DNA of 64,000 bases, from positions 103,554,480 to 103,618,479 of the forward strand of contig NC_064825.1 in NCBI RefSeq assembly GCF_024166365.1, read 5' to 3'. A model generated the notes under the pieces. It was given only the letters and a program-made list of their open reading frames with translations. It did not search any database and was not told the origin of the DNA. Shown in pieces: positions 56,178 to 64,000 of the stretch; within the stretch, counting starts at the first letter, position 1, and each line of letters starts with the position of its first letter. The translations under genes were made by a program, and so were the position numbers. Origin of the DNA: Elephas maximus indicus (taxonomy: Eukaryota > Chordata > Mammalia > Proboscidea > Elephantidae).

Positions 56178-59134
56178 ATTTTTTTTATTGTACTTTAGAT
56201 GAAGGTTTACAAAGTAAATTAATTCCTCATTAAACAATACATATATTGTTTTGTGACCTTGGTTGCCAACCCCCCGATATGCCAATACTCTTCCCTTCTC
56301 TGCCTTGGGTTCCCCATTACCAGCTTTCCTGTCCCCTCCTGCCTTCTTGTCCTTGCCCCTGGATGGGTGTGCCCATTTAGTCTCATTTTGTTTTATGGGC
56401 CTGTCTAATCTTTGGTTGAAGGATGAAACTCAGGAGTGACTTCAGTAGTGAGTTAAAAAGGGTGTGTGGGGGCCATAATCTGGGGGTTTCTCCAGTTTCT
56501 GTGAGACCAGTAAGTCTTGTCTTTTTTTGTATGAGCTAGAATTTTGTTCTACATTTTTCTTCACCTCTGTCCAGGTCTCTCTATTGGTATCCCTGTCAGA
56601 GCAGTTGGTGGTGGTAGCTGGGCATCATGTAGCGGTGCTAGACTCAGCCTGGTGAAGGCTGTGGTAGAGCGGGTCCATTAGTTCTTTGGACTAATCTTTC
56701 CCTTGAATCTATGGTTTTCTTCATTCTCTCTTGCTCCAGATGGGGTGGGACCAGTGAAGTATGTTAGATAGCTGTTCACAAGCTTTTAAGACCCCATATG
56801 CTAATCATCCAAGTAGGATCTAGAATATTTTCTGTATAAACTATGCTATGCCAGCTGAGGTGTAATCCATACTGAAGGCTGTGGTCTTTGATCTTCATTA
56901 GTAAGTGCTTCAAGTCCTCTTCACTTTCAGCAAGCAAGGTTGTGTCATCTGCATAACGCAGGTTGTTAATGAGTCTTCCTCCAATCCTGATGCCCTGTCC
57001 TTCTTCATATAGTCCAGCTTCTCGGATTATTTGTTCAGCATACAGATTGAATAGGTATGGTGAAAGAACACAACCCTGATGCACACCTTTCCTGACTTTA
57101 AACCAATCAGTATGCCCTTGTTCTGTCCAAACAACCGCCTCTTGATCTATGTAAAGGCTCCTCATGAGCACAATTAAGTGTTCTGGAATTCCCGTTGTTC
57201 GCAGTGTTATCCATAGTTTGTTATGATCCACACAGTTGAATGCCTTTGCATAATCAATAAAACACAGGTAAACATCCTTCTGGTATTCTCTGCTTTCAGC
57301 CAGGATCCGTCTGACATCAGCAATGATATTCCTGGTTCCACGTCCTCTTCTGAAACCAGCCTGAATTTCTGGCAGTTCCCTGTCGATATACTGCTGCAGC
57401 CGTTTTTGAATGATCTTCAGCGGAATTTTGCTCGCGTGTGATATTAATGATATATTTTTCTATAATTTCCACATTCAGTTGGATCACCTTTCTTGGGAAT
57501 AGGCATAAATATGGATCTCTCCCAGTCAGTTGGCCAGGAAGCTGTCTTCCATATTTCTTGGCATAGATGAGTGAGCACCTCCAGCGCTGCATCTGTTTGT
57601 TGAAACATCTCAATTGATATTCTATCAATTCCTGGAGCCTTGTTTTTTGCCAATGCCTTCAGAGCAGGTTGGACTTCTTCCTTCAGTACCATGGGTTCCT
57701 GATCATATACCACCTCTTGAAATGGTTGAATATCAACTAATGCTTTTTGGTATAATGACTCTGTGTATTCCTTCCATCTTATTTTGATGCTTCCTGCATC
57801 ATGTAATATTTTCCCCATGGAATCCTTCACTATTGCAACTCGAATTTTTTCTTCAGTTCTTTCAGCTTGAGAAACTCCAAGCGTGTTCTTCCCTTTTGGT
57901 TTTCCATCTCCAGCTCTTTGCACATGTCCTTATAATACTTTACTTTGTCTTCTCGAGAGGCCCTTTGAAATCTTCTGTTCAGTTCTTTTACTTCAGTATG
58001 GATTACACCTCAACATAAAGAAAACAAAAATCCTCACAACTGGACCAATGAGCAACATCATGATAAATGGAGAAAAAATTGAAGTTGTCAAGGATTTCAT
58101 TTTACTTGGATCCACAATCAACAGCCATGGAAACAGCAGTCAAGAAATCAAAAGACGCATTGCATTGGGCAAATCTGCTGCAAAGGAACTCTTCAAAGTG
58201 TTGAAGAGCAAAGATGTCACCCTGAAGACTAAGGTGCGCCGGACCCAAGCCATGGTATTTTCAATCACATCATATGCATGTGAAAGCTGGACAATGAAAA
58301 AGGAAGACCGAAGAGTTGATGGCTTTGAATTGTGGTGTTGGTGAAGAATATTGAATATACCATGAGCTGCCAAAAGAATGAACAAATCTGTCTTAGAATA
58401 AGTACAACCAGAACGCTCCTTAGAAGCAAGGATGGCGAGACTGTGTCTTACATACTTTGGACATGTTGTCAGGAGGGATCAGTCCCTGGAGAAGGACATC
58501 ATGCTTGGCAGAGTACACGGTCAGCGGAAAAGAGGAAGACCCTCAAGGAGGTGGATTGACTAAGTGGCTGCAACAGTGAGCTCAAGCATAACAGTGATTG
58601 TAAGGATGGCGCAGGACCGGGCACTGTTTCATTCTGTTGTGCATAGGGTCGCTATGAGTCGGAACCAACTCGACAGCACCTGACAACAACAACAACATGC
58701 CAGTTGAGCTAGATGTCCCTGGAGACCATGGTTCCCAGCCCTCAGCCCAGTAACTAGGTTCCTCAGGGAGTTTGGATGTATCTATGAAGCTTCTATGGCC
58801 TTGCCTTGCTCAGGTTGTACTGACTTTCCCAGTATTGTGCATTGTCTTACCCTTCATCAAAGTTATCACTTATCTACTATCTAGTTAGTGTTTTTTTCCC
58901 TTCCCACCCCTCCCCTCCATTGTAACCATCACAGATTGTTTCTTTCTGTGTGTAAACCTTGTCATGCATTTTTAAAATAGTGGTCTCATAGAGTATTTGT
59001 CTTTCTGTGATTGACTTCACTCAGTATAATGCCTTCCAGATTCATCTATGTCGTGAGATGTTTTGCAGATTCATCATTGTTCCTTATCATTTTGTAGTAT
59101 TCCATTGTGTGTACGTACCATAGTTTGTTTATCC
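56178..59134 (-). mobile_element. L1 3' end 'L1b', split by an RTE insertion
   Basis: Minus-strand, 5'-truncated L1 in two parts: 56178-56858 (3' UTR, 'tctaatctttggttgaagga') and 58697-59134 (end of ORF2). The break is the RTE insertion, with a target repeat on both sides. The truncation point gtttatcca (59134) and right flank are those seen at 5443 and 30150. Confidence 0.88.
56859..58696. mobile_element. RTE/BovB-class LINE with 5' inversion (twin-primed)
   Basis: Left part (56859 to about 57984) is minus-strand and right part (about 57985-58696) is plus-strand. The outer left end and the start of the right part share about 21 bp around 'cagtatggattacacctc', so the two primed halves overlap. 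Target repeats atgccag(c/t)tga lie at 56848-56858 and 58697-58707 with one mismatch. The tail is (CAA)n. The minus-strand part keeps the best RT here: LKALAKNKAPGIDRISIEMFQ, FMPIPKKGDP, GVHQGCVLSPYLFNLYAEQII and RYADDTTLLAESEEDL, in two long readings (57923-57444 and 57231-56776). The right part encodes VTLKTKVRRTQAMVFSITSYAC. The endonuclease domain is absent. It is the youngest-looking RTE in the window. Confidence 0.94.
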
Positions 59135-59194
59135 AAGGCATCGTTTTTGTGACAACATTTTTTGGTGAAATATAGATAGGATAGGTATAAATTC

Positions 59195-59300
59195 CATCAC
59201 TGGGTAATCTTGGATAAATTGGTAGGCTAATCTCAGACTCAGAATTCCAATTGTAAAACGGAAATAATAGTACTGTTACCAGTTAGGTGTCGTTATAATT
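59195..59300 (+). repeat. MIR SINE fragment (unit C)
   Basis: Counterpart of 5500-5615. Confidence 0.68.
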
Positions 59301-59963
59301 CAGCTGACAAAAAAAATTTCAGTCCCACACTTTTTAAAAAATAATAGAATTTATCATCTCATGTAACTGATAAATCCAAAGGGAGAGTAAAGACCTTGTA
59401 AGAGCTGATCCAGAAGCTCAAATATTTCTAGCACCCACTTTCTTTCCTTCTTGACATTCTGCCTTTGTGATTTTTGCAGCTTTTCTAGGCCTCACATGGT
59501 GGTCCTCTGGAAAGTCATGATTCTCTTTTATCACAAAGTAGCTGCTGCAGTTCTAGACCTCACAGCCTCACCTAATACTATTCAAAAAAAAAGCTCTTTC
59601 TCTTCTGTCTGAGATAGGTGAAGCTTTTTTTTCCTGTAAGCCCCTCAAAGGCCCCCCTGTCTTCCTGATCAGGTTACTTTTCCATCCCTGGATCAATATT
59701 GTGGCCAAGGGGTGGTATATGTAGATCTGATTAAGACAATGAAGGTCTATCTCTAGGTGTTCTAGATGTTCAACATTATTTAAATTAAATGGGGATGGGT
59801 TGGAGTGAAGGTGGCATGGTTCCCCAGAGTAAAATCTGGGTAATTTTGACAGGAATATAGAAAAATGAATGCTGGAAAGAAAAAAAAAATTTTTCCTTTT
59901 AAGGTTGCTGTGAGCATCAGAGACAATGGCCTCAAAATGTCCTATTTAGTGCCTGGCACATAG
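59301..59963. other. Unit C non-coding, unassigned
   Basis: Counterpart of 5616-6302; no gene. Confidence 0.5.
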
Positions 59964-60262
59964 TTGCTGTTGTTAGCTGCCGTCGAGTTGACCCTGACAC
60001 ATGGTTATCCCATGCACAACAATGTGAAATGCTTCCTAGTCCTGTGTCATACCCATGATTGGTTGTGGGTTGGAGTGGTGTGATCCATAGGGTTTTTATT
60101 AGCTGATTTTCGAAAACAGATTGTCAGGCCTTTCTTCCTAGCCTGTGTTAGTTTGGAAGTGCCACTGAAACCTGTTCACCATAATAGCAACATGAAAGCC
60201 TCCACTGACAGACAGGTGGTGGCTGCATGTGAGGTGCATTGGCTGGGAATAGGTACCCGGTA
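59964..60262 (-). mobile_element. Long AfroSINE (unit C)
   Basis: Counterpart of 6303-6600, tail 'gttagctgccgtcgagttg' in the best-preserved form of the three. Confidence 0.82.
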
Positions 60263-61061
60263 AATGGCATTTTTTGATCATTGTGATTATCATCATTATA
60301 ATTATCATCACTTGTGGATGTCTAAGGCACCGAAGTACAAGTAATCTGGAAGTGTAGAATGTTAGCATGAGAAACAACGTAGAGGATAAGCCAGAACAAT
60401 CTTGTCAATTTAAGGCTGTGGAGCTGCACCTTGAAGTGGTGAAGGTAATTGCCTAAAATTGCCCAGCTTGCAGCCCTGCTCCCAAACCAGTCCTCTCTTT
60501 TCTTCTCTTTTCAGTCTCACACTCCCATGGTAACTCAAAAAGTTGGTGCAAAAACTTTTGTAATATCATGTCTTTACCTTCCCTCTCTCGGGACATAACT
60601 AATGGATGTTTATAACTTCTAAAAGTTTCTAACTAAATTAATTGAAACACATTTTGAAACTTTTCCCAGCTCTCAGTTCCTGACTCTCATTTCCAAAGTT
60701 TCACACTAAAGACAAGAAATTGCATGGGGAATTTGGTCCCCTGATCACAGCACGTGGCTCAATTTATTTTAAATAGTTCAAGCATCTCTGTATTGAAAAA
60801 CAATTCTTGGTCTTTTAGTGAGTGAGTGGCTTTTCTAAACTGAAAACAGGATTCAAAATCATTGGTTTGCTTCTTCATGTAGCTTTTTTCTTTCTTTTTC
60901 TGTTTCTAAATATTAGATCTAAAGAATGGCTATGGGATAAATTTTCTGAATTCTTCCCTTTGTAATTTCTAAGTTACATAGACCGTTCATTTTCTAAAAG
61001 ATCACAGGGCCTGTGCAATATTGTCGTATGGAGTCCAGGTTTACTCTGCTGATTGGTAATA
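60263..61061. other. Unit C non-coding, nothing recognised
   Basis: Counterpart of the early part of 6601-7440; no gene. Confidence 0.5.
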
Positions 61062-61113
61062 AACCAAAAAGCAAACCCAGTGCCGTAGAGTCGAGTCCGA
61101 CTCATAGCAACCC
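61062..61113 (-). mobile_element. Short 5'-truncated AfroSINE, unit C only
   Basis: Only the tail part ('cccagtgccgtagagtcgag', 'ccgactcatagcaacccta') is present between 'ttggtaat' and 'acaatcacaaaatc', which are contiguous in A (about 7383-7400). Confidence 0.85.
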
Positions 61114-61174
61114 TAGAAAACAATCACAAAATCAGTGTCACCAGGAAAGAAGCCCAGTATCATGGAAACACTTG

Positions 61175-61277
61175 TTTTTGTCTAAGTAACTCAGCCAATA
61201 ACTACTTGTGTGACCTTGAGAAGTCAAACTCTCTGGCCCTTAGTTGTTTCACCTGTTAACTGAAGGGGCTGGATTAA
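61175..61277 (+). repeat. MIR SINE fragment, left part (unit C)
   Basis: 'ctacttgtgtgaccttgag', 'ctctggcccttagttgtttc'; split from its end ('ggttggattaatgatctcc', about 61458-61478) by the next SINE. Confidence 0.7.
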
Positions 61278-61456
61278 AACAACCGAAAAACCACACCCAG
61301 TGCCGCTGAGTCGATTCCAACTCATAGTCGACCCTACAGGACAGAATAGAACTGCCCCATAGAGTTTCCAAGGAGTGCCTGGCGGATTTGAACTGACGAC
61401 CCTCTGGTTAGCAGCCGTAGCACTTAACCACTATGCCACCAGGGTTTCCTTGATCC
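61278..61456 (-). mobile_element. AfroSINE, unit C only
   Basis: Well-kept minus-strand copy ('cccagtgccgctgagtcgat' to 'gccaccagggtttcc'), inserted in the MIR. It is flanked by ggctggatta and ggttggatta, a near-perfect target repeat. Absent in A and B. Confidence 0.92.
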
Positions 61457-61824
61457 AGGTTGGATTAATGATCTCCAAATTTCCTTTGAGTCTTAATGTT
61501 TCTTCAATTCAATTTGGTGGCTTATCTGACATGAAGTGGTTTAGCTCACTGGGGGCCTTCAGTGCAGATGATGGAGTGGAATGAAGGAGTCCTGTTTTGA
61601 AGAGAGCTTCTTGTGCTCTAGGCCAAATTCCTTCAGTTTCTTCAGCCCAGAACATCCCTCTGAAAGATCAGCTCTTACAATGGAAGAAGAGCTCTTTGCT
61701 GAGCCTAAGAAAAAGAGCTTTCACATTCAATTCCTTGCTCTAATGCTGACTGTTACCTGACCAGGTAGGTAATGCCACACCTAAACGATTTCCCAGGTTG
61801 ACTTAGTGAACATAAAAGGCTCCT

Positions 61825-61960
61825 AATCACTGTGTGATCTGGGATGAGTCATTTCTCCTCTCTGAGCCTCAGTTTCTGCTTCTGTAAAAGGAGAGGACTG
61901 AGCATAAAGTGTCTTCAAGTACCTTTCGGCACCCGTACTTTGGGATTCTATGCAGTAGTG
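61825..61960 (+). repeat. MIR SINE fragment (unit C)
   Basis: 'ctctctgagcctcagtttct', counterpart of 7895-8025. Confidence 0.75.
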
Positions 61961-62139
61961 GGAAAGAGGCCCTCCTGTTATGACTTTGAGCTCATAGCAG
62001 TAGGTCTTTCAGGCTCTCTATCATGTTATTATTCCATCTTTGTCAGGTTTCTCTCATTGGGGCTCTATGTTAGAGTATTAAATTCTACCTGGTTAGGAAC
62101 CATACCATCATTTCACTACCCAGTTTTTAATACTTTTAA

Positions 62140-62294
62140 AACTTTTTTTGCCATTGAGCTGATTCCAACTCATAGCAAGCCTATCGGACAGAGTAGAACT
62201 GCCCCATGGGGTTTCCAAGGAGTGGCTGGGGGATTTGAACTGCCAATGTTTTGGTTAGCAGCCGAGCTCTTAACCACTCTGTCATCAGGGATTC
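62140..62294 (-). mobile_element. AfroSINE (unit C)
   Basis: Counterpart of 8232-8387, complete. Confidence 0.88.
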
Positions 62295-62454
62295 CTTTAT
62301 TCTATGACACTAATGTGAGAGTTTTATTTGGGAAGCTGCTAGGGGGAGGAGGAGGTAATTTGTTGCAATTGTGTTTCTCCTGAGCAAGGGGAAAAAAGAA
62401 AAGTAGAGAGAATTGTGAATAAATAAATAAATAAAACCAAGAAGTCTGGGTTAA

Positions 62455-62640
62455 AAATAGCTCTCATTTATCAAGAGCTTCTGTTAAGTGCTTATATGTT
62501 TTATATCACATTTAGTCCTTTTAACAACTATGTTAACTATAAATTATTATCTATTTCAAAAAATAAGCAAATCAGTTCACAAGGACACAGGATATGGGGT
62601 AGTAGAGCCAAGAGTTGGCTGCTGACTGAAACAATTCCCC
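62455..62640 (-). repeat. MIR SINE fragment (unit C)
   Basis: Counterpart of 8535-8720. A short (ataa)n run precedes it at about 62419-62435. Confidence 0.72.
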
Positions 62641-63499
62641 TCTTAACCACACCTCAGGCCTGATCTCTGAGGAGGGTAAAAGAAAACTCAGCCAGATGTC
62701 ATGGTTTTGTTTTTCCTCAGTCCTTTTGAGCCCAAGGCACCTAAAACTGTCCTTTCCTCTCAAAGGTAGGTCACTTGCCCCTCTGGGATTCATCCCCTCC
62801 CTCCCTTCACAATGATTCCATGAAATCATTTGATATAATTATTTTAAATTCCCCAAATGGATATTTTGTTTGTTTTTTTAAAATATACATCATGTGGTCT
62901 TTTATTTTTTTTTCAACATAAAGACTTAGATATGACACGAGTGTGTGTGTAAGGATTTGGAATTTTATGTGAGAGTTAGAAAGTTCAATTCCAAGTAACA
63001 CTGGATAAGACAGAGAACAAAAGATGTCTGCTGTAGAACATAATGATTCTAGGGATCCCCTGGTTCCACTCATGGAAAATAATCTGTGAAGTAGACAACG
63101 TATACCTCAGCTGCAAAGCTGTAGCATGTGTGGCTTTGACCCAGTGGAGTCAAATGTCTATTTGATCTATGTTGTTCACAATTTTACATTTTTGTTAAGA
63201 AAGAATCTTACCTAAGTTATATGAGGTCATCATGGGCTGGAAGAAAAATATAGACAGATAACTTTAAACAATCTAGTTCTTTCTTATCAATCATTGTCGA
63301 TCAATATTCTCTGTCTCTCTATATAGCATAAACTGTCATGTTAACACTTGGGTGCTGTGAGGTTCCAAGAGTAACACACTAAGATTCTGTTCCTGGAGAG
63401 AAACAGACTACATAAATCATAGTGAACAATAAAAGACTGTATAGAAATAAAGTGTGATGAATTGCATGGCACCAACTCTAGGTGACAGAAGAATTTCTT
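62641..63499. other. Unit C non-coding, nothing recognised
   Basis: Counterpart of 8721-9584; short (tc)/(ta) microsatellite near 63310-63324. No gene. Confidence 0.5.
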
Positions 63500-63620
63500 C
63501 ATTTTTTATTAAATTCAGTTAATACTTATTGAGTGCTTACTGTGTGCCCAGTTGTGAGGATACAGAGATGAATAAGTTCAGCAAGGAAGACAGATACAAA
63601 AATAATAATTATAATAAAAT
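63500..63620 (-). repeat. L2-like fragment (unit C)
   Basis: 'aatacttattgagtgcttac', 'tgtgtgcccagttgtgagga', the clearest copy of this pattern. Confidence 0.5.
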
Positions 63621-63632
63621 ATGCTAAATACT

Positions 63633-63788
63633 AGAAACCATGGTGGTGTAGTGGTTAAGTGCTATGGCTACTAACCAGTGGGTTGGCGGTTTGAGTCTGC
63701 CAGGTGCTCCTTGGAAACTCTATGGGGCATTTCTACCCTATTCTATATGATCGCTATGATTTGGAATTGACTCGACAGCAACAGGTTT
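63633..63788 (+). mobile_element. AfroSINE (unit C)
   Basis: Perfect 12-bp target repeat atgctaaatact at 63621-63632 and 63789-63800. Head 'ggtgtagtggttaagtgc', tail 'ggaattgactcgacagcaac'. Confidence 0.95.
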
Positions 63789-63807
63789 ATGCTAAATACT
63801 CCAGTAG

Positions 63808-63967
63808 CAGAAAATCCCGTTGCTGTTGAGTCGATTCAAACTCATGGTGACCCTATAGGACAGAGTAGAAATGCTTCATAGGGTTTCCAAGGAGTGCCTG
63901 GTGGATTCAAACTGCTGACCTCTTGGTTTGCAGCCAAACGCTTAACCACTGGCACCACCAGGGCTCC
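63808..63967 (-). mobile_element. AfroSINE (unit C), opposite strand
   Basis: Target repeat aaatactcca(g/a)tag at 63794-63807 and 63968-63981. It overlaps the right target repeat of the previous SINE, so it came second. Confidence 0.94.
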
Positions 63968-64000
63968 AAATACTCCAATAGAGGGATATAAAAAGTGTGG

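Larger units (their letters stand above)
59135..64000. repeat. Segmental duplication unit C (start only)
   Basis: Collinear with 5444 to about 10083 and 30151 to about 34800, cut by the right edge. About 10% different from both by eye. It carries two SINEs of its own (61062 and 61278). Confidence 0.92.

Noticed and set aside
1-64000. A new multi-gene system or gene cluster other than the receptor
   Set aside because: Read in all frames, the only non-transposon protein homology is the odorant receptor pair. All other long readings are LINE fragments, their reverse shadows or low-complexity sequence.

Overview
This is a mammalian genomic window, built almost entirely from interspersed repeats plus one recognisable gene family. 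The lineage looks afrotherian, most likely elephant. It carries many copies of the tRNA-derived AfroSINE (box-A/box-B head, RTE-type tail reading 'tcgctatgagt.ggaa..gactcgacggca'), fragments of an RTE/BovB-class LINE whose 3' end matches that tail, and L1 elements of the 3'-UTR type abundant in elephant. Ancient mammalian MIR, L2-like, L1M and MaLR fossils lie underneath. There are no prokaryotic genes, no CRISPR, and no complete rRNA or tRNA gene.

Layout: the main structure is a tandem segmental duplication. Positions 1-4034 are a 5'-complete L1 on the minus strand that runs off the left edge. It sits in a remnant of an upstream unit ('Z', 4035-4563). Unit A is 5444-29049, unit B 30151-54573, and the start of unit C is 59135-64000. 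The A-to-B spacing is about 24.7 kb and the B-to-C spacing about 29 kb. Each unit starts beside a 5'-truncated minus-strand L1. Complete units then hold, in order, MIR/SINE-rich sequence, an olfactory receptor (OR4B1-like), an inverted RTE fragment, a MaLR solo LTR, SINEs, a small L1 3' end, an RTE fragment, a full-length plus-strand L1 and an old L1M fragment, and end at another minus-strand L1. The unit boundaries are L1/L1 hybrids, which points to unequal crossing-over between L1s as the amplifying mechanism.

Genes: the unit A receptor (11748-12707) is an open 319-codon class II odorant-receptor gene, but it has lost the ancestral start codon and must begin three codons upstream. The unit B receptor (36281-37241) is broken by one extra G in a six-G run. 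Unit C should carry a third receptor about 1.5-1.7 kb beyond the right edge.

The most interesting material is mutational: an exact 37-bp fold-back palindrome inside an L1, two short templated insertions copied from nearby in cis (one in A, one in B), two 5'-inverted (twin-primed) RTE copies, unit-specific SINE insertions, and a mosaic of about 98-99% and about 90% A/B identity that suggests gene conversion. I found no sign of a previously undescribed multi-gene system. All identities were estimated by eye, with no alignment software or database search.
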